A stretch of 64,000 nt of DNA from Candidatus Rifleibacteriota bacterium (GTDB taxonomy: Bacteria; Muiribacteriota; Ozemobacteria; Ozemobacterales; Ozemobacteraceae). Numbering within the stretch: the stretch's first letter is position 1; the number at the start of each line of letters is the position of its first letter. The stretch covers positions 1-64,000 of the forward strand of contig JADFZL010000022.1 of NCBI GenBank assembly GCA_015232575.1. Reading direction: 5' to 3'. Below, piece by piece: positions 1-10,075 of this stretch. The notes under the pieces are model-generated. The model made no database searches and was not told the DNA's origin. It was given only the letters and a program-made list of their open reading frames with translations. The translations under genes were made by a program, and so were the position numbers.

Positions 1-117
1 GTCTTTTGTCATTAAAATAGTTGAAATCAAGTATTGCGATACCTATGACCTTTTTTAAAGTGCTGTATTCGCCAGCAACGATAAGCTGATCGACATAAAC
101 TTTATCCAGATAATACT

Positions 118-270
118 TTATTCTTTTCTAAAATGACTCGCTCTTTTTTACGTGGAATTCGAGTTGCTTCAAAAGACGAGCTGAAGGAGAGAATTCGTAG
201 GTACTTAGAGGAAATAAATGAAAATCCTAAAATTTTCAATTGGAAGTATAAGATGAATGAATTACCATAG
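118..270 (+). pseudogene. IS630-type transposase C-terminal remnant
   Basis: An open frame reads FFSKMTRSFLRGIR, then a Lys/Glu-rich helix, and ends NWKYKMNELP before TAG. This resembles the extreme C-terminus of IS630-family transposases (F-x-K-M-x-R-x-L-R, a helical stretch, P-x-x-F-x-W-K). The frame is closed by a stop at 82-84 and nothing upstream gives a DDE domain, so only the tail of the gene survives. No terminal inverted repeat was recognised nearby. The assignment is by motif memory and the left border is arbitrary. Confidence 0.55.
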
Positions 271-497
271 ATGCGGTACACCGATTTTGATGGGGAGTGG
301 TACACTAAATATTGGGATGTTAATTAGCGAACGTTATACTAGTTTATGTCTATTTTGAAGGTTCATTGATTATAATCGTATTTTACAATTCTTTTACATT
401 ATTTTTACAGGCTTTTCACCACTTCCTTGCTGATTTGAGTTAAATTGATAATAGCAGTGCTTCGAAGCAAATAAAATCTAATCAAGGAGGTAAGTTA

Positions 498-1841
498 ATG
501 AAATACTCAGATATAATGATTTCTCAGATCCAACTTTTGATGGTGATGTTCCATTTCTGTATGATTGTGCTGATTCCAGCCGCTTCCGTGGAGGGCTCTC
601 AGGTAAAGGTGACTGCCTTATTTGGACAACCGTATATGATGCCTGCTCCAAATCAGAATAATTACATTAAAGTGGGCCTGTCTGGTTTTTCAGAAAAGAA
701 TCTGGTTGGAAGAACTCCGGTTAATCTGGCGATTGTACTTGATAAATCCGGTTCCATGTCAGGAAGTAAACTTCAGCATGCCAAAGAGGCGGCAGTAATG
801 GCTATCGGACGACTGACAAATGATGACATTCTTTCTGTGATAGCTTATGACAGCGAAGTTGAGGTGCTGGTTCCGGCAACAAAGGTCAGTGATCGCGAGC
901 AGATTTATACTTCTATCAGACAGATATCTGCCGGTTCAAACACTGCTTTGTTTGCAGGTGTCAGTAAGGCTGCCGGCGAAATTCGCAAGTTTATTGATCG
1001 CGGAAGGGTAAATCGCATTATTCTTCTCTCTGACGGCATTGCAAACGAAGGTCCGAGTTCTCCCGAAGAACTTGGCGAACTTGGAGCATCGCTTTCAAGG
1101 GAAGGGATTTCTGTCACCACGCTGGGTCTCGGACTCGGTTATAATGAAGATCTTATGTCAGAACTTGCACGTCGCAGTGATGGCAATCATGCTTTCATTG
1201 AAACTCCCACTGAACTGGCAAGGATCTTCAACGCAGAGTTTGGGGATGTTATGAGCGTCATTGCACAGGAAGTTAAAGTGGAAATAGAATTCCATAATTG
1301 CAGACCTGTCAGATTCCTTGGAAGAGAAGGCATTATTGACGATCGAAAAGCAATGATTACTCTGAATCAAATTTGCGACAAGCAGGAAAAGTATGTACTT
1401 CTTGAATTCGAATCGGCCGGTAATATTAAAGCTCAACCGCTTTTCAATGTGAATGTTTCATACATTAACTCAATAAGCCGACAGACTGAAAAATTTTCCA
1501 ATCAGCTTCAGATAATGTTTTCCGAAAATTCTGAAATAATTAGAGCAAATGAAAACCGCGATGTCATGATTTCAGCGTCGAAACTGATTGCAAATGACAG
1601 CTACAAAGTCGCAACACGTTTGCGGGATGAAGGAAAGATCGAAGAAGCCAGGAAAGTTCTGATTTCCAATAAGGATTTTTTACAAAGCAGAGCAAAAACA
1701 TACTCAGCTCCTGAACTTGAAAAATTCGCGGAAAAAAATGTTAATGATGCTGCAAACATTACAGAGGAAGCATCCTGGAACAAGACCCGGAAGGATATGC
1801 GTCAGACACAGCATGCAAATGACTATCAGCAATCGTATTGA
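498..1841 (+). CDS. Secreted von Willebrand factor A domain protein
   Basis: This is a 447-residue protein with an N-terminal hydrophobic segment (about residues 10-30, ending near AAS) that should act as a signal peptide or anchor. The VWA domain spans about residues 74-255. Its MIDAS is complete: DKSGSMS at 82-88, Thr149 in SNTALF and Asp179 in LLSDG. A beta-rich region follows, and the tail (about 350-447) is helical and charged. VWA domains bind metal-dependent protein ligands, typically outside the cytoplasm. An AAGGAGG Shine-Dalgarno about 8 bases upstream fixes the start. The gene stands alone, with roughly 270 bases to the next gene. The ligand cannot be read from sequence. Confidence 0.85.
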   Translation: MKYSDIMISQIQLLMVMFHFCMIVLIPAASVEGSQVKVTALFGQPYMMPAPNQNNYIKVGLSGFSEKNLVGRTPVNLAIVLDKSGSMSGSKLQHAKEAAVMAIGRLTNDDILSVIAYDSEVEVLVPATKVSDREQIYTSIRQISAGSNTALFAGVSKAAGEIRKFIDRGRVNRIILLSDGIANEGPSSPEELGELGASLSREGISVTTLGLGLGYNEDLMSELARRSDGNHAFIETPTELARIFNAEFGDVMSVIAQEVKVEIEFHNCRPVRFLGREGIIDDRKAMITLNQICDKQEKYVLLEFESAGNIKAQPLFNVNVSYINSISRQTEKFSNQLQIMFSENSEIIRANENRDVMISASKLIANDSYKVATRLRDEGKIEEARKVLISNKDFLQSRAKTYSAPELEKFAEKNVNDAANITEEASWNKTRKDMRQTQHANDYQQSY

Positions 1842-2110
1842 GCAAAAGACAAAAAGACAAGAAAAGACAAGATTTTTGTCCGCAGATTGTGCAGATTTTC
1901 AGGACTCAAGATTTGGATGGATTTTTGATTAAAGATTATTAATGAGACTGTAGCAATGTTGCTGAGCTATATAAAAACACGATTTTCTCTCTGTTTTTCT
2001 CTGTGTCTCTGCGTGAGATATTTCCTTTCTTCAGCAACAATGCCACAGTGTCTTATTAACTTGGTTTTTGATATAATCGAAATTCAATCTTATTGAAGGC
2101 GTTAACGGCG

Positions 2111-3763
2111 ATGCGACTTAAACTGAAAATTACATTGATTGTTCTTGTCTTGATACCGCTCGGAATCTTCTCGTGGTTCGGATTCCGGGCGGCAGATCAT
2201 GAATATGATAATTTTCGCATAACTGTTCAGAATTTGATTAAAAGCAAAATGACCGAATTGGACAACCAGATTCTGAAAATACTTGATAAGCGGCGTCTGA
2301 TGCTTCAAAAGTTGACTGAACGCGAGTCATGGACAACAGATGAATCTCATCAGATATTGAGCAGTAACCCATTTGTCAACAATCTGTTTGCTCAGGCAAG
2401 CTCCGGTAATCTGATTTTCCCATTTCCAGTAAAACCACTCAGAGATTCAGAAAGAAAGTTTCTTATAAGAACTCAGTCAATATTTGACCAGAAAATTCTG
2501 ATCGACATCAGACCGGAAAATGAGTATGGAAGGGTGAATCCTCCGGCACATGAAGATGCCTGGTATACGTGGTTCTGGGACAACGACATACGGATGTTGT
2601 ACTGGAGAAAAACGTCTGATGGCGGGGTAATCGGCGCAGAGCTGAGCATGGTAAGACTCATATCTGATATAATTGCAGAATTGCCGGACAGCACAACCGA
2701 TGATCCTCTTTTGTCTTCCGGATCAATGATTCTTGCCGATTCTCAGAATAGACCGCTTTACAGATGGGGTTTTTCAACTAAGGATTCTGAATTGTTTTTT
2801 TCAATTCCTCTTTCTGCGCCCCTCAGAAGCTGGAGCCTGCAATTCCATACAGGTAAGGATTTTTTTTCCCGCAGCTTTGTTTCCGGAACCCATTTTCAGA
2901 TTTTTTCCGCGTTTATTGTACTTGCTTTTGCACTTTTCGGACTGGCTTATTATCTGCATTTTGAGTATAACAGAACCTTTCAGGAAGCTGAACAGAGAGT
3001 TTCATTTGTTAATCAGGTTTCGCACGAACTGAAAACTCCGCTGACAAATATCCGAATGTATTCAGAACTGCTTGAAATGAGCCTGCCTGAAGATGATGAG
3101 GAAAACAGGCAGAAAGTAGAAATAATAATACTGGAAAGCCGCAGATTGAGCCGCATGATAGGCAATGTACTGACTTTTTCCAGACATCAGAAAGGAAAGA
3201 TTCAGCTGAAGCCGGTTAGCGGCATTCCCGATAAAAAGATAGAGCAGGTTCTGGAAAGTTTCATGCTTGCGTTGAGAAGCAAGCAAATAGAAGTAATATC
3301 TGATTTTAATGCCTCCAGTGAGTTTTTTTATGATTCTGATATTCTGGAACAAATATTGTACAATTTGATAAGCAATGTCGAAAAATATGCCTGGACAGGT
3401 CGTAAAATTTTTATTAAAAGCAGAATGGAAAACAACTTGCTTAATATCTGGGTGCGCGACTTCGGAAGGGGAATTCAGGAGCAGCACTGTTCGTTGATTT
3501 TTCAGCCGTTTGTAAGGTTGTCCGACCGAACAGATGAAGGTACCTCAGGAACCGGAATTGGACTTTCAATCGCGCGTGACCTTGCACGGATGCACGGCGG
3601 CGATGTCTATCTTCTGTACAACAATGGAAAAAAATATGATGTGAGTCCTGTTGATGGTTCTGCTGATATTGAGATTGATGCTGAAAATCAGGCGGGAGCA
3701 TGCTTCCTTGCACGGATTCGAGCGTGTGACTGCTCAAATGGTTCTTCTGCCACAATCATGTAA
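2111..3763 (+). CDS. Membrane sensor histidine kinase
   Basis: The gene encodes a two-component sensor kinase of about 550 residues. A transmembrane helix at the N-terminus (about 5-22) and another near residues 265-290 enclose an extracytoplasmic sensor region with no recognised fold. The HisKA helix carries the phospho-acceptor in VSHELKTPLTN (His305). The HATPase domain shows the N box (ILYNLISN), then DFGRGI and GTGIGLS. The start chosen is ATG 2111, which has GAAGG upstream; an in-frame TTG at 2093 is possible but less likely. The cognate regulator follows at 3976, after a palindromic repeat. A secreted peptidase gene next in line may be co-transcribed. The signal is unknown. Confidence 0.88.
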   Translation: MRLKLKITLIVLVLIPLGIFSWFGFRAADHEYDNFRITVQNLIKSKMTELDNQILKILDKRRLMLQKLTERESWTTDESHQILSSNPFVNNLFAQASSGNLIFPFPVKPLRDSERKFLIRTQSIFDQKILIDIRPENEYGRVNPPAHEDAWYTWFWDNDIRMLYWRKTSDGGVIGAELSMVRLISDIIAELPDSTTDDPLLSSGSMILADSQNRPLYRWGFSTKDSELFFSIPLSAPLRSWSLQFHTGKDFFSRSFVSGTHFQIFSAFIVLAFALFGLAYYLHFEYNRTFQEAEQRVSFVNQVSHELKTPLTNIRMYSELLEMSLPEDDEENRQKVEIIILESRRLSRMIGNVLTFSRHQKGKIQLKPVSGIPDKKIEQVLESFMLALRSKQIEVISDFNASSEFFYDSDILEQILYNLISNVEKYAWTGRKIFIKSRMENNLLNIWVRDFGRGIQEQHCSLIFQPFVRLSDRTDEGTSGTGIGLSIARDLARMHGGDVYLLYNNGKKYDVSPVDGSADIEIDAENQAGACFLARIRACDCSNGSSATIM

Positions 3764-3840
3764 TTTCTCAGCGTTGCTTATAAGATTTGAAAAATAGTGA
3801 GTAAATACTCTATAATTCGGGGAAACTTCCAGGTCATTGC

Positions 3841-3906
3841 TGTCATTTCGACCGAAGGGACAAATCTCAAAACCTGCGGAGATATCTCTCTTCGGTCGAG
3901 ATGACA
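3841..3906. repeat. Family A palindromic repeat, short form
   Basis: The arms GTCATTTCGACCGAAG and CTTCGGTCGAGATGAC form a long imperfect hairpin. The same element recurs at 14625, 19622, 24003, 34274 and 58305, always between genes. Here it separates the histidine kinase from its response regulator. Confidence 0.85.
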
Positions 3907-3975
3907 TGGTAATAAGCAGTTCCAGTTAAAAAGTTACCCCAGATTATTGAGAAGATACAATAGTGAGGTGAAAAA

Positions 3976-4665
3976 ATGAAAGTACTTGTTGCCGAAGATG
4001 ATCCGGTTACAAGGAATGGATTGGTCGAGATACTTCAGAGCGAAGGATACACGGTCTTTCCTGCCGAAAATGGTGAAATGGCACTTGAAGTCTTTTCCAG
4101 CAAGAAACCAGATTTTATCTGTCTTGACATAATGATGCCGGTAAAAGATGGATATTCCGTATGCAGACACATCCGGTCAATTGATTCTCAGATTCCGGTA
4201 ATTTTTATTTCAGCGAAAAGCGAAGAGATCGACAAGGTTGTCGGGCTAGAACTTGGAGCCGATGATTTCATCGTTAAGCCGTTCGGCGTAAAGGAAGTCA
4301 TTGCCAGAATAAGAGCGGTAACCCGCAGATGTATGAATTCAAGTAAAATCTGCCACTCTGATATGGAGAACACGCCTTTCGATTTTGGAGATTTGAAAGT
4401 TTTTCCGGGAGAACTTCGGGCAAGACGTAATGAGGAAATCATTGATCTCAGCCTGCGTGAAGTTCGCATTCTGGCTCTTTTTGCCAGCAATCCGGGAAAA
4501 GTCCTGACAAGGCAGAATTTATCTGAAAAATGCTGGGACTCCGATCATTTTCCAACAAGCCGAACGCTTGATCAGCACATCTCTCAGCTCAGAAAACGCA
4601 TAGAAAAAGATGTGAAAGACCCGCAACTTATTAAAACAGTTCATGGAACAGGCTATAGACATTAA
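3976..4665 (+). CDS. OmpR-family response regulator
   Basis: This 229-residue regulator has a receiver domain (1-115) with the acidic pair Asp8/Asp9, phospho-acceptor Asp51 in LDIMMP, Ser79 and Lys101 in VKPFG. The C-terminal half (about 130-229) is a winged-helix DNA-binding domain with the typical LSLREVRILALF and recognition region ending KTVHGTGYRH. It should be phosphorylated by the kinase encoded just upstream and bind promoter DNA. Start: ATG preceded by GAGGTG at good spacing. Its stop codon is immediately followed by an ATG of the peptidase frame, so the two are probably co-transcribed. Target genes are unknown. Confidence 0.93.
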   Translation: MKVLVAEDDPVTRNGLVEILQSEGYTVFPAENGEMALEVFSSKKPDFICLDIMMPVKDGYSVCRHIRSIDSQIPVIFISAKSEEIDKVVGLELGADDFIVKPFGVKEVIARIRAVTRRCMNSSKICHSDMENTPFDFGDLKVFPGELRARRNEEIIDLSLREVRILALFASNPGKVLTRQNLSEKCWDSDHFPTSRTLDQHISQLRKRIEKDVKDPQLIKTVHGTGYRH

Positions 4666-4701
4666 ATGTGTGAAAGTTCACAGAATGAAAGGCTATTAAA
4701 T

Positions 4702-6291
4702 ATGAGAAAGTCTGAAGTAGTGTGTTGTACAATTGCAAATAATCGATTGGCTTTATTGTTTTTACTCATGTATTTTTTCATCGGAAATCTGACGTTTGCA
4801 TCTCAGGAGATTGCAAGCAGTTCAATGCAGGCAATAATTGGCTTTCTGGCTTCAGATCTGCTCGAAGGACGGGCGCCGGGAACTCGCGGTGGAGATATTG
4901 CAGAGGCTTATATAGAAAGCTGTTTCAAATCGTTTGGCTTCGAACCCGGCTTTGGTGGTTCCTATCTTCAGTCTGTTCCGCTGAAAGGCAGCAAAATTCA
5001 GGAACTTTCCATTAATGCAGGGTCTATGACACTTAACCTTGAAGATGATATAATGGGCAGCTATGCTTCAGATGAAGAATCTTTTGAATTGTCAGCAGAG
5101 GCTATTTTTGTCGGATTCGGAATTACAACACCTATCTGGAACTGGGATGATTATAAAAATGTTGATGTTAAAGGAAAATTAGTTGTAACGCGTGTAAACG
5201 ATCCGGGGTTGTACATCGGAGATATTTTTGAAGGAAAAACTCTCACCTATTTCGGCCGCTGGACATGTCATATTGAAGAAGCTCTCCGGAGAGGCGCCGC
5301 TGGAATATTGCTCATTCACACCGATGAAACTGCCGGATACAACTGGGATGTGGTCAAAAATTCATGGGGTGTTGAATCGCTGTCGCTTGTGAAAGACAGC
5401 AATAGTTCTTTGAAATTCAGAGGATGGGTTCGAGAAAAAAGCCTTGAAAATGTCCTGTCAGACAATGGAATAAATCTTCAGCAGCTCTATGAAAAATCTC
5501 TGTCCCGTGATTTCGAGCCAGTTCCGCTTGGTCTGAAAATGTTGGTTAAAGGGCGACAGATGATTCGCGATCTTAAAGCGAATAATGTTGTTGCAGAAAT
5601 TCCCGGAAAGGTAAAGGAAAGTATAGTACTCAGCTCTCATATCGACCATCTTGGGATAAGAAATTCTCTGCCGGATGATAAAAATTTCAATGGTGCTATC
5701 GACAACGGTTCGGCAGTAGCAGCTATGTTACTGACTGCAAAAGTCCTCAGAGAACGCCAGAAAGACCTTCATTACTCAATTACGGTTCTTGCGTGTCAGG
5801 CTGAAGAAGCTGGATTGCTTGGCAGCAGACACTTTGTACGATCAATTGATCCCAGAAATATTATTGCGAATATAAACTTTGAATCAACTCCGGTTTGGGA
5901 ACGTGCTGAAAGCATTATGGGAGTAGGAGCGGAATATTCAACTCTTGAGGATACTCTGAAAACAGTTGCCAGAAAGCAGAACTGCGGATATTCAAAATTT
6001 TCACTTGTTGATCAGGGATTTTTCTTCCGCTCTGACCAGTTTCCATTCGCACACGCAGGTGTACCTGCAGTCTGGATAAGTGCAGGAGAAGATGAAATAT
6101 CCGGAAAACGGAAGTATTCATCTTTTTTCAAAACCGCTTATCATACTCCAAAGGATGAATTTGACCCGGAATGGCCGCTTGGCGGTTTGAAGCAGACAAT
6201 TGAAGCAGCTGTTGATATGGTTCTTGAAATTAATCAGAGCAAACAGCCTCCTGTTTGGAAAGGAACGCCGCCTTTTCCGATTGAACGATAA
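4702..6291 (+). CDS. Secreted M28-family zinc aminopeptidase with PA domain
   Basis: About 529 residues from the chosen ATG, which has GAAAGG upstream; an in-frame ATG at 4666 would add 12 residues in front of the signal peptide. The order is signal peptide (hydrophobic LALLFLLMYFFIG), an N-terminal segment, a protease-associated-like insert (about 110-290), then the M28 catalytic domain. Zinc and catalytic residues are visible in SSHIDHLG, NGAIDNGSA, EEAGLLGSRHF and YHTPKDEFD. M28 enzymes remove N-terminal residues from peptides outside the cytoplasm. The gene abuts the response regulator, suggesting control by that two-component system. Substrate preference cannot be read. Confidence 0.85.
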   Translation: MRKSEVVCCTIANNRLALLFLLMYFFIGNLTFASQEIASSSMQAIIGFLASDLLEGRAPGTRGGDIAEAYIESCFKSFGFEPGFGGSYLQSVPLKGSKIQELSINAGSMTLNLEDDIMGSYASDEESFELSAEAIFVGFGITTPIWNWDDYKNVDVKGKLVVTRVNDPGLYIGDIFEGKTLTYFGRWTCHIEEALRRGAAGILLIHTDETAGYNWDVVKNSWGVESLSLVKDSNSSLKFRGWVREKSLENVLSDNGINLQQLYEKSLSRDFEPVPLGLKMLVKGRQMIRDLKANNVVAEIPGKVKESIVLSSHIDHLGIRNSLPDDKNFNGAIDNGSAVAAMLLTAKVLRERQKDLHYSITVLACQAEEAGLLGSRHFVRSIDPRNIIANINFESTPVWERAESIMGVGAEYSTLEDTLKTVARKQNCGYSKFSLVDQGFFFRSDQFPFAHAGVPAVWISAGEDEISGKRKYSSFFKTAYHTPKDEFDPEWPLGGLKQTIEAAVDMVLEINQSKQPPVWKGTPPFPIER

Positions 6292-6341
6292 AAAGAATCT
6301 GGCTCAAACACGATTCTGCGGCAGTTAAAATCCAGAAAAAA

Positions 6342-6402
6342 ATCAGCTCAGTAATCAGGGGAATTACAGCTTTTGAAACTTTCCCCGAGTTATTGAGCTG
6401 AT
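6342..6402 (-). terminator. Hairpin terminator between convergent genes
   Basis: Arms at 6342-6361 and 6382-6402 (ATCAGCTCA...GGGG / CCCC...TGAGCTGAT) form a stem of about 20 bases. On the minus strand the stem is followed by a T run (A run at 6335-6341), which fits a terminator for the App1-like gene. It may also stop transcripts arriving from the M28 gene. Confidence 0.7.
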
Positions 6403-6417
6403 GTCAGAAATATCTGA

Positions 6418-7446
6418 TTATTGAAAAATTTTAGCTGCTGTCAGTGCGCTGGTTAACTTTTCAGGATCACTCCAGACGAATAGAGGTGCAAGCTTTCGCA
6501 ACTGTGCATATCTGGGGTTTTCAATGTCCTGGTTGGTAACGTCGTGGATAATTACAGCCTGTTGCTGGCCAGGGAAAAGTTCACAGATTTTCTGATAAAC
6601 TTCCGGATCAAGCTCGCCAGAATCACCAATCAGAATGATTTTTGTGTTCTTGTACCATTGCAGAATCTGATTGATTTTCGTAATTTTGTACTCTTTAATA
6701 TCAGATTGATCTTTCCATGAATCAGAGCGCAGGAATCTGTCAACAAGCTGTTCTTTCGGACCAAAATGGCGAAGAATAAGAGAATTTTCTGGAAAACCTT
6801 TAAGTTTGAAAAAGTTACTGAGCCTTTCTCCAAAATATGTTGGAGAACCAGAAAGAAACAACAGCAGGGAAGAACCGTTTACTGATGAATTAATGAGGCG
6901 CTGATATATCTGTGGCGTACCTTTTACTTCCTTGCGTTCAGTAAGGTGTGTGAAGAATGTATTGCGAATCATGTTTTTTTTGTTTGGAATGTCGCTTACG
7001 AGAACGGTGTCATCAACATCACTTATAATGAGTCTTTCCGGGGCTTTTGGGAGCTGGAAGGATGCATTTTCTCTGAATTCCGGGGCTTCCGGGGAGTCGA
7101 AAACAACTGAGTTATTTGGTTCGAGGCTTCTGGCGATTTCGCCTCTCAGAACAATTTCAAAATCACCATAATCATCTGTGATTGCTGATTGGCTGTGCCG
7201 GCCAATTCTAACGTTGAACTTGAAATTTCTGAGCCGATTTTCGAAAAAGTTCTTCACGTATTTGTGGGAAAGGGAATCATTAACTTTGTCGCAATCAACC
7301 AGTATCATTTTTCCGATCAGTATGACCTTATCTTCGCTGACAGGAAGAAATGTTTTGTACAGAACTCTCGGAACCTCTTTCGTTGCATAAGCATTTACAA
7401 CCAGACCAATAACAAATAGAATTATCAAACTAAGCAATTTTTTCAT
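6418..7446 (-). CDS. Secreted App1-like (DUF2183) phosphatase
   Basis: This 342-residue protein starts with a clear signal peptide (MKKLLSLIILFVIGLVVNAYA). The HAD-type nucleophile motif DVDDT is at 143-147, motif II is in LFLSGSP, and the distal acidic motif is GDSGELD. This layout matches the App1 phosphatidate phosphatase catalytic domain; the region before it is a beta-rich domain typical of the family. In yeast App1 dephosphorylates phosphatidate, but bacterial secreted members are not assigned a substrate. The gene is monocistronic, convergent with the M28 peptidase, with a terminator between them. Confidence 0.78.
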   Translation of the reverse strand: MKKLLSLIILFVIGLVVNAYATKEVPRVLYKTFLPVSEDKVILIGKMILVDCDKVNDSLSHKYVKNFFENRLRNFKFNVRIGRHSQSAITDDYGDFEIVLRGEIARSLEPNNSVVFDSPEAPEFRENASFQLPKAPERLIISDVDDTVLVSDIPNKKNMIRNTFFTHLTERKEVKGTPQIYQRLINSSVNGSSLLLFLSGSPTYFGERLSNFFKLKGFPENSLILRHFGPKEQLVDRFLRSDSWKDQSDIKEYKITKINQILQWYKNTKIILIGDSGELDPEVYQKICELFPGQQQAVIIHDVTNQDIENPRYAQLRKLAPLFVWSDPEKLTSALTAAKIFQ

Positions 7447-7626
7447 GTTTATACTCCTTTCAATAAACTATTATAATTGAAAAAACAAATAATCCGCTAC
7501 AAAAAATTCAAAATTAATAAAAGATTCAATTTTATCAGGTGATAAGTATCTGTTTCACAATATTTGCTCTTCTGAAGCCTGACTGTTATAATTCAGATTG
7601 AGATCAACTTTCACAGGAGGAAAAGG

Positions 7627-8223
7627 ATGAAAGCTGTTGCAATCAATGGAAGTCCAAGAAAAGAAGGTAACACAGAAACAATGTTGAAGGCTGTTTTAAA
7701 GCCTTTGAACAATGCCGGGTGGGAAACGGAACTGGTGCAGATTGGTGGCACTCCGATGCGCGGTTGTATTGCCTGCTTTAAGTGTTTCGAACTTAAAAAT
7801 TGCAAATGTGTAATTGAAAGCGATATTTTTAATGAATGTTTTGCAAAAATGCTTCAGGCTGATGCGATAATTCTCGGAACACCAACTTATTTCACAGATG
7901 TTACTTCTGAGCTGAAAGCTTTAATTGACCGTGCCGGATTTGTTTCAATTGCCAATGGTCGTCTTTTTGCCGGAAAACTCGGAGCTGCTGCCGTAGCAGT
8001 CAGACGCGGCGGTGCAACCCATGCTTTTGATACAATCAATCACCTTTTTCAGATTTCCGGAATGATAATTCCAGGATCAACCTATTGGAATCTTGGAAAA
8101 GGACTTGAAAAAGGTGACGTTGTAAACGATGAAGAGGGCATGCGCAACATGGCCAATCTCGGAGAAATGATTGCGTGGCTTGGCAAATGCATCAAACCGA
8201 ACATGTCGGAACTTCCAAAATAG
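7627..8223 (+). CDS. NADPH-dependent FMN reductase / iron-sulfur flavoprotein family
   Basis: A 198-residue flavodoxin-fold protein. The FMN phosphate loop is GSPRKEGNT (8-16), and the GTPTYF motif near residue 86 contacts the flavin ring. A Cys-rich stretch C47-x2-C50-x2-C53-x5-C59-x-C61 lies where Isf-type flavoproteins place their Fe-S cluster, so an Fe-S flavoprotein or a CxxC redox protein is likely. A strong AGGAGG precedes the ATG. The gene stands alone between divergent and convergent neighbours. The physiological electron partner is not evident. Confidence 0.85.
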   Translation: MKAVAINGSPRKEGNTETMLKAVLKPLNNAGWETELVQIGGTPMRGCIACFKCFELKNCKCVIESDIFNECFAKMLQADAIILGTPTYFTDVTSELKALIDRAGFVSIANGRLFAGKLGAAAVAVRRGGATHAFDTINHLFQISGMIIPGSTYWNLGKGLEKGDVVNDEEGMRNMANLGEMIAWLGKCIKPNMSELPK

Positions 8224-8239
8224 ATAATCTGGGGCAGTT

Positions 8240-9835
8240 TCAACATTCAGGTTGTTGAACTTTAACTCTCGTCGGGAATGTCCGGGAAGGCTGGGCGATC
8301 ATTTTGTTGATTATCCGGCCTTCGATTTTGCAGTCGAAATATACCTGTTTTTTAACATATTTGATCAGTGAATCTGAAGTAAGAATTTCGGTTATTTCCA
8401 TTGTGGATGATTCGCCAAATGCTGTCAGGCCATTTCCTCCGAGTGCGAGAAAATCATTCGTAATGACAGTATAATCACGCTTTGGATCAATCGGTAGTCC
8501 GTTAAAGAATAGTCTTACGTTTTCGGCAGAATAATGAACCGAGAAACCATTCGATACATGCATAAAGCCGCCGAAGTCAGATGTTTTCTTCATTCCGGCG
8601 TGAATCTGTTCAAAAAGATGTTGCAGCGCAGTTCCGCTCATGGTGAGCTTAACCAGGAAGTTGTCGAATGGAAGAACGTTCAAGCAATCGCCGATTGTGA
8701 TTTTTCCAGCCTGAATTGAGCTTCGTATACCACCACCGTTAATCAGTGCTATGTCGCCGTCAAGAACGAAATTCATGCCATCAGCGACAACGTTTCCCAT
8801 GGTTGTTTCCATTTGTCTTATAAAGGGTTTGTCCCCAAGAAGTTTAGAGGTTGTTTCGCCGATTTCTGTTTTTACTTTATCGGCTATCTGCAACCAGAGT
8901 TTTTCGGCTGTTTCTTTTACTTCGGGATCCTCAGGTAAATCTGATGACATTGGAACAAGTCCGGCGGAAATGACTTCGGTTTGAATGCCAGTTGAAGTGG
9001 GCGTAAGCCGTAAATCAATGCGTGAAACAGATCTTCCGAATTCACCCGATTGTGAAACGAATTGATGACCGGTTGGAACGTTTCTGACGACTGGAGAAGG
9101 CAGAAATTGATGAGAATGTCCACCCAGAATTCCTGAAACTTCAGGAAACTTAGTTGCCAGATCAATATCACGGTCAAAACCAAGGTGGGTCAATGCTATT
9201 ATTGTCTCAGCGCCTTTTTCCTTAAGAGAAGTCAGCTGGCTCTGGCATGAAGTATCGGTATCATGAATAAAAACTCCCTTGAGAAGCTTTAACGGAGCGC
9301 TTTCAAAGAGTTTCTCGTCGGTCAGACCAAATACTCCGATTTTGACAGTCTCTGTGCCAACGGTTACAGGAAGAACAGCTGATTCTTTAACCATATTGGA
9401 AAGTGCTGCATTTCCGTTAAAAGCAAGATTTGCCGATAAAATCGGAAAGGTGGCATCTTTAAAAGCTTCAACTATTCCATCCTGGGAGGCATCGAATTCA
9501 TGGTTCCCAAGTACCATCGCGTCAAAACCGATTTTCTTCATGAATTCAGCGTCTGGAATTCCCTGAAAAAAGCGGAAGAACAACGTTCCCTGAAAGACAT
9601 CACCGGATGAAAGCATTACAACTTTACGTCCAGAGGCTTCAAGATTTTCCTTATATTTTTTCAGCCGGGCATAACCACCCATTGACGTGCCTGAAGCACA
9701 ATCGAATGGTACAAGGTGTGAATGAAAATCAGATGTGTGAATAATGGTAAATTCTACTGGATGCGTCAGTGCCTCCAGAGAAGAATGCCAGAAAAGCGCC
9801 AGAAAAATGAAAGCAAAAATTGCTGTTTTTTTCAA
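8240..9835 (-). CDS. Secreted 5'-nucleotidase / UDP-sugar hydrolase family protein
   Basis: From a TTG start with GGGGAGG 8 bases upstream, the protein has 531 residues and a signal peptide (KKTAIFAFIFLALFWHSSLEA). An in-frame upstream start at 9907 has no such ribosome site. The metallophosphoesterase domain shows HTSDFHSHL, SSGDVFQGT, LGNHEFD and GGHSHQF. The C-terminal 5'-nucleotidase domain shows INGGGIRSSI, LPFDNFLV and the late FLALGGNG motif. UshA-like enzymes hydrolyse nucleotides in the periplasm to salvage nucleosides and phosphate. The gene appears monocistronic. Confidence 0.9.
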   Translation of the reverse strand: MKKTAIFAFIFLALFWHSSLEALTHPVEFTIIHTSDFHSHLVPFDCASGTSMGGYARLKKYKENLEASGRKVVMLSSGDVFQGTLFFRFFQGIPDAEFMKKIGFDAMVLGNHEFDASQDGIVEAFKDATFPILSANLAFNGNAALSNMVKESAVLPVTVGTETVKIGVFGLTDEKLFESAPLKLLKGVFIHDTDTSCQSQLTSLKEKGAETIIALTHLGFDRDIDLATKFPEVSGILGGHSHQFLPSPVVRNVPTGHQFVSQSGEFGRSVSRIDLRLTPTSTGIQTEVISAGLVPMSSDLPEDPEVKETAEKLWLQIADKVKTEIGETTSKLLGDKPFIRQMETTMGNVVADGMNFVLDGDIALINGGGIRSSIQAGKITIGDCLNVLPFDNFLVKLTMSGTALQHLFEQIHAGMKKTSDFGGFMHVSNGFSVHYSAENVRLFFNGLPIDPKRDYTVITNDFLALGGNGLTAFGESSTMEITEILTSDSLIKYVKKQVYFDCKIEGRIINKMIAQPSRTFPTRVKVQQPEC

Positions 9836-10075
9836 GGACGTTGCCTCCCCCTGAGTTTTTTGATGTGTACGATGTAAAGCAAGTTCCATACCAAAATATG
9901 ACAGCACAAGCTATCTCATTGCAGCCTCATTGAAAGGGAGCAAGGCGAAATATGCTTTAGATTTTATACGACTGTGCCAAATATTTGACTTAATCTGTCG
10001 AAAATTTGACATTCTCAGGAAGAATGGAATATAACAGATATTTCATTCTTTGTGGCAAAGTTTTGCTGCAGCTTA

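Noticed and set aside
1842..2110. Possible small gene in the gap after the VWA gene
   Set aside because: Only short frames without ribosome sites; the text is A/T-rich simple sequence.
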